The notes beneath the pieces were generated by a model, which saw nothing but the letters and a program-made list of their open reading frames with translations, was not told the DNA's origin and did not search any database. A stretch of DNA of 64,000 bases from Scilla litardierei (lineage: Eukaryota; Streptophyta; Magnoliopsida; Asparagales; Asparagaceae): NCBI GenBank assembly GCA_030789695.1, contig CM061139.1, forward strand, positions 109,280,837 through 109,344,836, written 5' to 3'. Of the stretch, positions 22,390 through 33,039 are shown in pieces. Position 1 is the first letter of the stretch, and every line of letters starts with the position of its first letter. The position numbers and the translations under genes were made by a program.

Positions 22390-25300
22390 CGATTCATCTT
22401 TTAATAGATGAAACTGCTCTCATAAATAATTAGTAGACAATAAACACATACAAAGCCCAATATCAGGGCTATATTGAAGATCCAGAGAATGCAACACTGT
22501 TGCCCCCAAACGACACAAAAATAAAGGATGCACTAATCCCTCCGAATTCCAAAAGAAACTTTCTAAGTTTCAAGGACATCCGTTTCAACGGATTCCACTT
22601 GGAAACAGCAAATGTAAATGAAAAAAAAAATAATAATAATATTACCGTATGCAACGTCTCAAGAAAAAGGAGTAAAATCCACACTTGAACGTTTTGATAG
22701 TCTTATAGGCCTCCACCATACGAAGATTCAGAGAAAGGAAGCAGAATTAAACGGAGCACCTGAAGTGCCCGACATCAGCCGAGTTTTTACTCCGGCATGA
22801 TGGACTTGGCCACCCTGGATTTGTGATGATGCATCGTATCTTATCCTATGAGTATGACTTGAAGAACCAGAAGATTCTTCAGAAGGGAAAAAATCCCTCG
22901 CATCCCTCACTATAAGGGAAAACTAATTGCAAGGCCATCTCCACGATAAGTTGAAAAAGAATCTCCACGCTTCCTCAAAAAGAATACAAGGAGATAGATG
23001 TGGATAAAATCCACCACCCCAAGTGGGCTATTTCAATACTTCACTGTACTGATAAATGCATCCTCAGAACATTCGTACGTGTGTCTACTACAGACCCGCA
23101 ACTTAGCTTTTCCAAAGCTATTGGCACAAAAATAAAAATGTTGCGGGCACATTTCCCAGACAATAAAATGTTGTAAATAAGTCTGGTTAATGTTGGGAAA
23201 TATACCTCCCAGTCTTTTCAAGAGTACTGCCAATCAACGTGAATTGAAAATGAACATACAAGTGACGCATGTTCATACCCAAAATGGGTCGGCAGAGTCA
23301 CTGAAAAGTAGACTCCAATGGACTGAACGTCCATTAAATCCCGATTGCCTATGGATGCATGAGGACATGCAAACTCTGTATGCTGCATCGTAAATGAAAA
23401 TAAGACTATCTGGAGGTCAGAGTCTCCAATGCAACTTGCATATGGAATGCCACCGAACATTTCTCATCTGAGAATCTTCGGTTGCGCAGTCTTAAATCCC
23501 CATTGCACCACCAAAGAGGACCAAAACGGTACTCAACGTCGCCTAGGTATCCATGCAGGGTTTGACTCACCCTCTCTTATAAGATACCTAGAACCCCAAA
23601 CGGGGGACGTAATTAAGGCACACCTTGAAGACTGTGATCTCGATGAGACGAGTTTCCCAAAAATAGGCCCAGATACTGGAAAATCTGGCGCGAAGAAAAT
23701 TATAACTTGGGATACAAACAGCTTGACCCACTATGATCCGGTAACAATACAATGTGTAGATGAGATCCAGAAGATCTTCCACATATAGAACACTGTTCAC
23801 TAATTACCGGAATCATTTACTGACAACCAGAAGATTGTCAGATCACACATCCCTGCTGCAAAAACTCCAGCTAGGATTGACATCCCCGAGAATGGATGCA
23901 ATCCACCAGCAGCAGAAGTGGCTGATCCTCAACAGAAAAGAGGCAGACCACCAGGCTCCAAGGACAGAAACTCCTGGAGACCTTAAGACAATACTACCAC
24001 AGGATAATGAGCTCCTGTCCACACCATCACCCTTCCCGGAATTCACTGCAGAGGAATTGCCGGGAAAAAGTGAAATTAAGTAAATGTTGTACGTACTGGG
24101 GAGGTGTTGGACAGATAGAACATAAATTGTCGACAATGTATTCACGTATCATATTGTCATATACATCGCAATGGCGATGACGTTTATAAATTATCGTTCC
24201 ACACTCCGTTGCTAGAAGGCAAACGTAGAGATTGGCCAAACGTGGAACGTGGCAATAAAAGATGAGCTGGACTCACTTATGAAACGTGAAATGTTCGGAC
24301 GTGAAGTCTAGACACCAAAAGGTGTCAAACCTGTGGATAAAACAAAGTATCGCAAACATAAGAAAAATAAATACAAAATCGTATGCTATACGGTACAACC
24401 TATAGCCCAAGGAAAATTTCGCTGAAACTAGGGATCGAACAAATTCAAATGAGCATGTCTCATAAATGATGCATCAGTCTCCCTAAGTTATCAAAAGCGA
24501 ATACCTTACGCTTTGGCGAAGGAAAATTTTTGATATGCCGTTATTGGATGTTGTGACGGCATACCTTCGTAGATATCTTGTAAAGATAATTTCCACATTT
24601 CCTTAAAAGCCCTGAATAGACTTCGGGACGTCTATTCAAATGAAGAAACAATAAGTATAATAAATAAATGTACAACCAAGAGAATCACTTGACAAGTCAA
24701 TGATTCCTACTGAATGTTGTCTTTGCATCTGTGCAAAGAACATGATTAGAGATCTTAGTTGTAGACAACTAACATCTCATCGGATCTCCTGAAGAGAAAA
24801 CCGAAATAAATGTACAAGCCTGACTTTTAAACATGAAATAAAAAGACATAGGCAAATATAAAGTCATGGCTCATAGAATCCTGTTATAAACGCCCAGAAG
24901 TGCGTTGGAGAAATTAAAAGGACCATTGTCATCCAAAGTACACCTACGGTGGTATACTCAATGGATGTACAAAAAAGAACCCTTCCGATCGCTGGAAGAG
25001 GGGGAGGATATAACTGGTCCTAAAGTCCCTTTATCTAAGTGCAATCATGCACTCCTGGCTAAACTGCACGCGTCCCGATATAGCAGTTGCAGTTAACTCA
25101 TTAGCCAGATATAGTTGGCACCTCACTAGGGCCATTAGACAGGAGTCAAGCCTTCTGCGCTTCCTCCAAGGGTCGAAAGATTTGGACTTACAAATTATAG
25201 TAGCAGCCTCCAACGTTTTGTGCAAATGCAGGTTACAGGTCCGGTCGCTATACTGATAAATCACAGAATGGGTACCCACAGTGGAATGGCCATCTACTGC

Positions 25301-25560
25301 AAATATGCAAAGCAACTTATGAAGGCAACATCATCCTATCAATTCCGAGATCCTCACCATTCCAGAATCACACCGATGGTGTATTTGAGGTGAGGGCGCC
25401 TGGTGGTACATCACATCCCGGTGACGACTGGGATAGAGGCTGGTTCTGTGGAGCTGACCATATAGTCTGAAGACCACATCAGAGGCGACGAAACTTAGCA
25501 CATCTCTCCAGAGTTTCTGGATTCAGCAGCTGCTTGATGGTGACAAAATTTGTAATCTAT
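22390..25560 (+). pseudogene. Copia A1 pol remnants (protease to RNase H)
   Basis: The order is that of copia pol, with many frame breaks. A protease-side piece near 22495-22620 includes LPPNDTKIKDALIPPNSKRN and SFKDIRFNGFHLE. Integrase pieces are near 22700-23790, including the C-terminal LEPQTGDVIKAHLEDCDLDE. RT pieces are near 24250-24860. RNase H pieces at 24905-25310 include LAKLHASRY and the decayed TRPDIAVAVNSLARYS. Integrase and RT active-site blocks are damaged or unreadable. The A3 copy shows what these pieces correspond to. Confidence 0.75.
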
Positions 25561-26002
25561 ATACATTTTCGGAATATTGTAAATAGGAGTGATGAGATAA
25601 GCCTAAGAGATCTGAAAGCCTAAGAGCTTTTACAGATCAGGGGGAGTTGAGGGAATTTGTACTCTTTTCCCTTAGCTATGGTTTTTCCCACTGGGTTTTC
25701 CATAGCCAAAGGTTTTAACGAGACAAATCAAATCAACTCTGGATCCCGAAGTATCCACCCCTCTGTGACGCTCAGAATCCAGAAGTATTCATGAGCAGAG
25801 TCACTTATACAAATCAGTGGGAGTTAAAGAGCGTTTGCACTCTTTTTCCTTAACTATGGTTTTTCACACTGGGTTTTCCATAGCTAGAGGTTTTAACGAG
25901 GCAAATCTCACCAACTCAGGATCCTGAAGTATCCACCCCATGTGAGACTCTTATACGCTCAGAATCCTGAAGCATTCACGAGCAGAGTCCACACCTATGG
26001 CT

Positions 26003-26015
26003 GGATAAAGAGGAG
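26003..26015 (+). promoter_or_regulatory. Polypurine tract of A1
   Basis: GGATAAAGAGGAG immediately precedes the 3' LTR and would prime plus-strand synthesis. A3 has GGATAAGGGGGAG at the same place. Confidence 0.85.
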
Positions 26016-26164
26016 TGTTGTGAACGGTTATTTAACCGTAGTTGGGTGAGATTCTGGACTATCCTAGAGATATGCCCATATCATTGTAAACACATATCTG
26101 TATTCCCCCAATTGCCTATAAATAAAGAGCTGGGGGCTCCTCCCCCAGTAGTTGATTCATAACA
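26016..26164 (+). repeat. 3' LTR of copia A1
   Basis: 149 bp, followed by the target duplication TATTT at 26165-26169. Confidence 0.95.
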
Positions 26165-26245
26165 TATTTTTCATTTTACTAAAATTTTCTAATGAATTTT
26201 TAATATTTTTTTAAAAATATTATATATTTAATTAATATAATAGGG

Positions 26246-26563
26246 CCGGTCCGGCCCGGACAAGCCCGGGCCACGGGCCGGGCTTCCGGCCCCCGGATAG
26301 ATTCCGGGCCGGCCCGGCCCGTGACCCGGTCAAGGCCCGGCCGGGCCCAGGCCCGCCCGATGGACCTAGTATGTGGTTAATAAAAAATTTCAGATTTTTT
26401 AGGTTCTCTTTTGATATTTTTTTTTGAATTTTTTTTAAAAAAAAATTTTTTGGCAGCACGGGCTTCAGGGGTTTCCACCCCGGGGCTGGGCCGGCACGGC
26501 TTCCAATCCAAGCCGGGCCCAGACAAAGCCCGACGGGCAACGGGTCAGGCCGGCATGTTGGCC
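26246..26563. repeat. GGCC-rich arrays, probable hAT subterminal sequences
   Basis: Two blocks (about 26246-26360 and 26458-26563) of GGCCCGG repeats separated by an A/T-homopolymer-rich spacer. The first ends CCCGATGGACCTAG, close to the CCGATGAACACCCTAG end at 18900. They probably belong to the repeat that A1 split and to a neighbouring copy. Confidence 0.5.
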
Positions 26564-27214
26564 CCTTTGAGCATCATGTAAGTAATTTTTTTTTTATTCA
26601 CCGAAAAGTGGGAGACAATCACGATCCTCGTTCACCTCGTTCATCAGGAAATGATCAGTGGTTGACCCTTGAAAAAAACAGAGTCCTTTGGACCATCATG
26701 AAAGTAATTAAACCTTTTCAATTTCAACTATTTTTTTCATTCTAAAAAACTATATTGTATATTTCAAAGATTATGTGTAAAGCAATTAAAACATCGTTTC
26801 TTTTCCCACTAATAATAATATTCTCTGGATTAAGCAAAGTGGAAATTTGACAAAATTTTCAATTGCAATTACAAGGAAAATCCGAAAAAGATAAAGATTA
26901 AATAAAGAAAGCATTAAAATAGTAAATCAAACCAGCAATCTCTATTCACATGTAACCAGATGGTAAATGGGAAGAAACTACAAAATTTTTTAGAAAATTA
27001 TGCCGCACGAAAATCAGTTACAAAACACTCAATCATCATAAGAAATAAAACCAATAACTAGATTTATCGATGTCGATCACTCAATTTCATGACATAAATA
27101 ACCATAAAATAATTTCAAATAAGGCATATACATTGAAAAATTTAAATCAGACAATAAAGATGTGACAAAAAAATCAACGTTTAAATCAAGTCTGAAATAA
27201 TTATAGATTTAGTA

Positions 27215-27290
27215 GGCATTCAGAATGAGTAGGAGGATTGTGATCACTCAGAGAAAGAAAATTTCAGAATAAATCGATCGTCAATATGCC
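27215..27290 (-). ncRNA. Probable box C/D snoRNA guiding 25S rRNA methylation
   Basis: The minus-strand RNA has a 5-bp terminal stem GGCAT/ATGCC, a degenerate C box TGACGAT, and a D box CTGA just inside the 3' stem. The 13 nt before the D box, CCTCCTACTCATT, are complementary to AATGAGTAGGAGG in plant 25S rRNA as recalled. The fifth base upstream of the D box pairs with an A, which would be the methylated residue. It lies about 100 nt downstream of the U15-type snoRNA, as expected for one transcript. The weak C box leaves some doubt. Confidence 0.6.
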
Positions 27291-27392
27291 ACTTCAACTT
27301 CATTTCTTATTTTTCAAGGAAACAAAAATCTAATTTCCGAAAGTAAAAAAACAAGATTAAAGATCATTTTAAAGTATATTGGGGATTTCTTG

Positions 27393-27487
27393 TTTCTCTC
27401 AGACAAATGCCTCGATTTGTCCACACGATGAAAGGAATGGATATACATCGGACTCGTCATCTTAATTCATTGATCATCACCGAGAAA
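27393..27487 (-). ncRNA. U15: U15-type box C/D snoRNA
   Basis: The 95-nt RNA has a perfect 6-bp terminal stem TTTCTC/GAGAAA, C box GTGATGATC and D box TCTGAGA. The sequence before the D box, CGAGGCATTTG, is complementary to CAAATGCCTCG of 25S rRNA. The fifth-nucleotide rule selects the last A of CAAAT (yeast A2281). Upstream, GATGACGAG before a D'-like CCGA pairs with CTCGTCATC next to it, selecting yeast G2288. The blocks GATGACGAGTC and GAGGCATTTGTCTGAGA are shared with vertebrate U15 as recalled. This is a double guide for two neighbouring 2'-O-methylations, acting in the nucleolus. No damage is visible, so it may be functional. Confidence 0.9.
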
Positions 27488-27704
27488 TAAAACCCCCTTC
27501 TAAAAATTAGAACTCACAAAAGGACACATAGGACAAAAAATTTCGCATTGCAGATCTAAGAATGAAGAGTAAATATATAAAGATCAAAAATCAAAGAAGA
27601 TAAAAACTCAATCAAAAGACAATGGATCTATCAGAACACCATATGAAGTGAATGACGAAAAAAACCGAGCGGCTTTGCAATGATGTAAAAGGTGCAGGCG
27701 TCGC

Positions 27705-27740
27705 AACATATTTATAGGTAAAGAAAGGTTTAGGGTTTTC
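27705..27740 (-). promoter_or_regulatory. snoRNA cluster promoter: telo-box and TATA box
   Basis: On the minus strand AAAACCCTAAAC (27728-27739) is a telo-box, and about 12 bp downstream lies TATAAATA (27709-27716). A TGGGCT/AGCCCA site II-like motif lies near 27821. Telo-box plus site II is typical of plant ribosomal-protein and snoRNA genes. The transcription start is expected near 27680. Confidence 0.75.
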
Positions 27741-27904
27741 TTCGGAAGGAATATGCATTGAGGCATAATTACCAAAGTACCACTCACGATGAGTTACGAG
27801 AACCGGTTGTTTTGTCTCTGATTGGGCTGCGCTTGAAACGGGCCGCCTACGAATCCAAGCAAACTACATCGTCCGTGATCAGTTACTTGAGGGTCAAGGA
27901 GGTC

Positions 27905-28146
27905 AAATGGCCTGTTAGCCCGGACTTCGGGCTGGCCCGGCCCGGACTGGACCGGTCAACGCGGGCCGGGCCGTTGACCAGGCCCGGCGGGCCGGGCTCG
28001 ACGGGCCAGGCATTTTTCTAAGCCCCAGCCCGTCGGGCCGGCCCGGCGATCGGGCGGGTCGCGGGTCGGGCCGGGCTTTTTTCCTAGCCCCGGCTCGTTG
28101 GGCCGGCCCGGCAGCCAGGCGGGTCACGGGCCGGCCCGGCCCGCAT
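27905..28146. repeat. GGCC-rich subterminal array of the hAT element
   Basis: Repeated GGGCCGGCCCGGC units with AAGCCCCAGCCCGT and CTAGCCCCGGCTCGT variants. They are placed just upstream of a hAT transposase gene, which supports reading the arrays at 18806 and 26246 as hAT ends too. Confidence 0.65.
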
Positions 28147-28327
28147 GCCCCCAACAGTCAAAATATGGATGTTGGAGGGGTTGGTCTTTTTGACCAAAAT
28201 ATCCTCCAACAGCTATTAACAGCTAAATTGAGGGAGTATTTTGGTCAATTTCGGCCAAAAACAACCCCAACAGCCATAAAACGGTCATATTGGAGGTTAT
28301 TTTGGTCTTTTTGGCCTTAAAAAATCC

Positions 28328-28335
28328 TATAAATA
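28328..28335 (+). promoter_or_regulatory. Likely TATA box of the hAT transposase gene
   Basis: CCTATAAATACCCC is a canonical plant core promoter about 250 bp upstream of the start codon at 28582. Confidence 0.55.
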
Positions 28336-28581
28336 CCCCACCAATTCATACCAAGTTCTTCACAATTCTAAAAATCTCTACTATCAAATTTTTCTATAAT
28401 CTTAAGCTATTGCTCTCATCTCACGGCGCTCTCAAGATTCGGCTGCTACCTCTACGCTTCCGCATCTCAACTTTCAAGCTCCGTCTCCTACATCCGACTC
28501 AGGGATCCGATCAGCTGCTAGACTGCTATCTCACTGCGGCTCTATCTGCAATCAGGTTCCTTTTATTATTAAATTAGCATA

Positions 28582-30154
28582 ATGGCAGGATCAAACAATC
28601 CACGTAAATCTGTTAACGTTAATTTTAACACTGAAGAATATGGTTTTTTTTCAAAATTTGCTGAAGAACCCTATTGAAACATCGGACTTTCTGGAAATGA
28701 CACCAATTGAACTACAAGAATGAAACGATAATAATAGCCACATAGTGGGTACACCAGGGTTTTCTTCTTCTGCACATCAACTCCTTCTACTACTGCTGGC
28801 CTCACTACTTCACAAGCAACTCAAACCAGAAAACAGAAATCTGCTGTTTGGGATAACTATACACTAGAAACATTGCCTGGAAAAGGACTTAGGATTGTTT
28901 GCAAAATCTGTAGATCAGATTTCAATTGCGCCGCCAAAGATGACACAACACATCTGAAAAGACACACAGAAGCGCACAAAAAAGAGTCTAGACAGACAAC
29001 TTTAAATTTAACAGCTACTTCTAGCTACATGTCTACTTTTTCTACATGTCTACTTTTTCGTATTCTTCTGACACAATGCGAAAGGAGATGGCTAGACTAG
29101 TTTTATGCCAAGAATTACCTTTTAGTTATAGGGAAAGCCCCTCATTAGAACGTTTTAACTAATTAGCATTGAACCCCGCATTTAAAAGAGTGCCTAGAAA
29201 CACTCTTAGAAGGATGTTATGGCAGCTTTTCAAGCTGGCAAAGCTAAAATGATTCAAACTTTTGCGGACTTAACATCTAGGATAGCTTTAACATCCGACA
29301 TATGGACAACGAAATGGGGTTTTCCTACTTATGTGTTACGGCACATTATGCAGATAACGACTATGCTATTCATAAGATGATTATCGGTTTTAAATTGTTA
29401 GAACATGCTCATACTAGTGTTGTTATTGCTAATATGATTATGTCTGTTATTCGTGAATATGATATTTCTGAAAAAATCATTTCATTTACACTTGATAATG
29501 CATCTAACAATACAAGTGCAATATCATTTTTAAAAAGACACATGAACCCTGATCTTGACCGTCTTTTATTTCATCACCGATGTGCTTGTCACATCTTGAA
29601 CTTGGTAGTACAGGATGTGCTTAAATTTGCGGCTGATTGGTTAGAAAAAGGTAGGAACCATATGTTATACATACAATCTTCTGTCAATAAGAGAAATTTA
29701 TACATAGAAGTATGTAGAAATAACCAACTTTCTCACCGGAAGTTTACATTTAGTGTTCCACATAGGTGGAAATCAAAATATCTTATGATGTGTTGCTTGC
29801 TTAAAAACAAGATGCAGCTTAGTTATTTTGCTAGTACACACATTCCGTATGACGCGGATTACAACATTACTGAGTTAGAGTGGAAAACAATTGAGCAACT
29901 TTGTGATTTTTTTGAGGGTTTTTATTTTGCTACAAACAAATTTTCGGGTGTGTATTACTCAACATCCATTTTAGGCCTTGGTCAATTAGTTATCATTTCA
30001 AACACTTTAGCAAGGTATAGAGACACTACGGACACTACCCTTATTCTTCAACCTATGATAGAAGAAATGGATAATAAACTAGCAAAATATTAGAAGCTTG
30101 TTCCTTTGCTTTATTCATTAGCTAAGGTTTTTGATCCACTGTTTAAAGAGGAAT
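28582..30154 (+). pseudogene. hAT transposase, N-terminal and central part
   Basis: The start codon at 28582 begins MAGSNNPRKSVNVNF. A BED zinc finger follows near 28845-28980 (VWDNYTL, CKICRSDFNC, HLKRHTEAH). The RNase H-like core begins with LTSDIWTTKWGF (first catalytic D) near 29285, and continues in the frame 29302-30093 with FTLDNASNNTSA (second D) and CHILNLVVQD. There are stops near 28675, a frame change near 29300 and a TAG at 30091 in place of the W of the family motif KYWK. The reading frame then runs up to the LARD at 30155. Transposases of this kind act in the nucleus on terminal inverted repeats. Confidence 0.88.
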
Positions 30155-33014
30155 TGTAACGACCACTTTTCGTTGTACTTTATTCGTGCACGTGCTTTTG
30201 GCCGTGCACGTGTTTATTTTAGACTTTGTTTGTTTGTGAACACTTTAGTGTGATATGCTGTTGTGAACGTCTCTGAGAGTAGTAAATTGAGGCACTAATT
30301 TGGAACGACGTTTCTCGAGTCGGTTTCCCACAATTTAATCTTATTCGATGAGACGTTGCGATTCTCACTTTTGACGGGAGACGTTTCTATTTTTATTTTT
30401 ATTGTCTGACGTCGAAATTGAGATCCGTCTTCTTAGTTAGCTTCCTTTCGTCATCACGATCACCACGATATTTATTTTATAATTTTTGGAGTTTATTTGA
30501 CCACCTTTATGTTTTTAGCAAGGTTTAAAATATTTTTAATAATTAGGTTTTAAATTATTTTCGACCAAATAAAATTTATTTGAGTTTAAAACGTTTTAAA
30601 GAATTTTTGAACCAATTTCCAGCTCATTTGGGCCACACCCAAGCCTTGGGTGAGTTGGAGATGGTGAGATTTGAATTTTAAATTATTTTAAACTCCTAAT
30701 CACATTAGGATTAGCCCTAGACCTAGTCAACCCATCTACACTAGATAAACAACCTTTAGGAAGACCTATTTTCGCAAGAAAATAACCCTAGCCGCTTCCA
30801 AAACCCAAATTTGATGTTGCGACGAATCGTCGCAACGTTGCGACGAACTTCCACCGCACGACCGAGGAAACCAAGCCCAAATCCCCGCTCACACCGATCG
30901 CCGCCCCCCACACCCAGCCGCTGCATCGTAGCCGCCCCGTTCGCCCGCCCCGACCGAGAGAAGCTCTCGGTCTGACCGAGAGCTTGGCCCGCAGTCGCCC
31001 GCATCCCCACTCCGCACCAACCCTCGCACCGACCCGCTCTGTCGCCCCGCCTCCGCCCGTGTCTGACCGAGCGGATCGCCCGCACCGACCGACGCTACAA
31101 CATTGCAACGTTGCAACGTTGCATCCCCCCGCATCCAAGGCGCCCGACCGACCGCTCCCTCTGCACCGACCGAGAGCCCGCCCCCCGCACCGACCCGCTG
31201 CGCTGTGCAGCGCCCGTTCCCAGTGTCCGACCGAGAGGATCCCCCGCACCGAGGCTGTACGACCGAGAGCCATTCGTCGCAACCCCGCACCCGTCGCACC
31301 ACTTGCCACCGTGGGCCCCCAAGTTCTCCAGAGGTATTGTGGGTCCCCTATTGGTCCCTAGGACTACTGTGGGCCCCACCTAGATGCTTTCTCTCCGACG
31401 ATTTGCCGTGTACGACGTTGCGACACGTCGTAGCCCGTCGTCGCTCGTGCTAACTTTGGAATCTGGACTCGTTACTCCGGTTGATGATCTGAACTTTCCA
31501 GTGAGGAATCTATATTGGAATCAGGACTTGGAGCGCGTTCTTTTATTCCAACCCCTGGCGTCGCTACCCGACGCCAGTGTAGCTTTCGCGTCGTGTTGAG
31601 GTAACGCTTTGCACCCCTAGGACCCCCAACCCAATTGCATGCTAATCAAGACTAAAATCAGTATTTTTAAAGTATTTTAAATGTTTTAAATTCACTAATC
31701 AAGATTAATAATATGGACTTTAGGCCGGTGGACTTGTGCACGTAGGATAATTGTGATTTTGGACTCGTTGGACGGTGTGCTCAGACGTTGTACTTGCAGG
31801 CAAGTGAAACTTGCCAACTCTTGTGTAGGGCCATGTTTTTAGGCCACTTCCTTAGTTTTAGCGTAAAAGAGACTAGTCAGTGAAATGATAGCTGGCTAGA
31901 CGCCTACTTGATCTAGTTTGACAACGAAACTAGATCCGTCACCTAAATTAATCTAGCTTGACAATGAAGCTAGATCCAACTCTTTAACTTGTTGATCATG
32001 CATACTAAACTGTCATGTTTACTTTCCTTATCTGTACGCACTTTTAACTGCCATGCATTGCATCTTACATGTTATCCCAGTTGATTGTTGCATTCGTAGC
32101 ACACGCTACAATACTTGTACTTGTACTTCCTTGTCCGGCTAGGTGTACCCCTAGGCCATCATGTTAAAACACTTCCTGGCTCGTGATCCAGAAGTGGGCC
32201 TCATGTGTTGGTCAAAAGCCAATGCCCGATACACGTGGAGGGGTAAGGATAAACGATCACCTGAGCTTAGGAGTGGCCCGATCATCCACTCTAGCCAGAA
32301 GGCGGAATCTCTGTGCACGAGGTGCTTACTTTACTTGTCTTGTACTAGTGAGTGTTACTTGTATAACTTGTCATCCTTGCCATGTTTAAATGCCATGCTC
32401 GTACTTTACTTTACTTTACTTTACTTGTTGCACTCATACTTTAAACTGCCATGTCATTGCATTCATGCTAGAACTGCTAGGTTGCTTTACCTACTTTCAG
32501 TTTCCTTGCACAAGTCTCTTGCAGACTTGCTGACATGTGCCCCTTGCTCTTTTGGGTGTCACATGTTAGACCCTGAGCCAGAGACCATAGCTGAGTACGT
32601 GATTGTTGCTGATGCTGAGCCTGAGTCCATGTCTGCCCAGGAGGAGTTTTGTGGACATCAGTGATCTTTCTTGGTGACTTTGCTGAGCTTTCTTTTGTTT
32701 TAGGTTTGTTGTTAGTTGTCGGTGCGAGGCACCTTTGTTTTGTACCTTGTACTTTTGTTGGCCATGTTTGGGCCTTTAGACTCTCTTTCTTTTTAGCCTG
32801 GTGGCTTTTTCTGTGATGTTGAAACTTATTTTATGGATATTCTGAGATGTCTCTTTTGTCTCATTTCATCATTATTATCTTGTTTCGTTTCGCGTTGCAA
32901 GGACCTGCAGTTTTTAAGTTGATTGACGCTTATCAGACTTGCAGCTTGCAGCTTCAAGTCTGAGCGGACCTTCTCACGCTTCGCCTCCATATTTTTGGGA
33001 AGCGGGGCGTGACA
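30155..33014 (+). repeat. 5' LTR of the LARD (2860 bp)
   Basis: From TGTAACGACCAC to GGGGCGTGACA. Inside are a GC-rich block of GACCGAGAG repeats (30840-31300), copies of the 9-mer TTGCAACGT (about 31103-31122), a TTTAC microsatellite (32402-32425), and an open frame of 167 codons (32161-32664) also present in the 3' LTR. The position of the TATA box reads CTAGATAAAC (30741), whereas the other LTRs have CTATATAAAC. Confidence 0.93.
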
Positions 33015-33022
33015 GGTTTTGT

Positions 33023-33039
33023 TGGTGGCCCATGCAGGT
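33023..33039 (+). promoter_or_regulatory. Primer-binding site of the LARD, tRNA-Ile 3' end
   Basis: TGGTGGCCCATGCAGGT is complementary over 17 nt to the 3' end of plant tRNA-Ile(AAU), ACCTGCATGGGCCACCA, as recalled. It begins 8 bp after the LTR end, slightly farther than usual. Confidence 0.75.

Larger units (their letters stand above)
19379..26164 (+). mobile_element. Copia family A, copy A1, complete structure (6786 bp)
   Basis: Both LTRs are 149 bp with TG...CA ends, and the flanks carry a perfect 5-bp target duplication TATTT (19374-19378 and 26165-26169). Inside are a primer-binding site at 19528, a long structured leader, gag at 21303-22258, broken pol remnants and a polypurine tract before the 3' LTR. 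The element split a GGCC-rich hAT-like repeat. Many stops make it non-autonomous, yet the structure is complete, so it is the reference for reading A2 and A3. Confidence 0.95.
26580..27700 (-). ncRNA. Putative polycistronic box C/D snoRNA transcription unit
   Basis: AT-rich and without coding potential, but the minus strand has a telo-box and TATA promoter at its upstream end and at least one clear C/D snoRNA (27393-27487) plus a second likely one (27215-27290). Further C-box-like (ATGATGATT near 27035-27043; ATGATGG near 26694-26700) and D-box-like CTGA motifs occur downstream, but no complete C-D'-C'-D order with a terminal stem could be assembled there. Plant snoRNAs are typically made from such short multi-snoRNA transcripts. 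The downstream limit is arbitrary, at the GGCC-rich repeat. Confidence 0.6.

Noticed and set aside
26232..26540. 102-codon open frame across GGCC repeats
   Set aside because: Purely compositional (G, P, A, R rich) and spans two separate repeat blocks.
30788..31309. Overlapping open frames of 90-173 codons on both strands in the LARD LTR GC-rich block
   Set aside because: GACCGAGAG-type repeats give long frames on both strands at once; sequences in the other LTR copies are frame-shifted.
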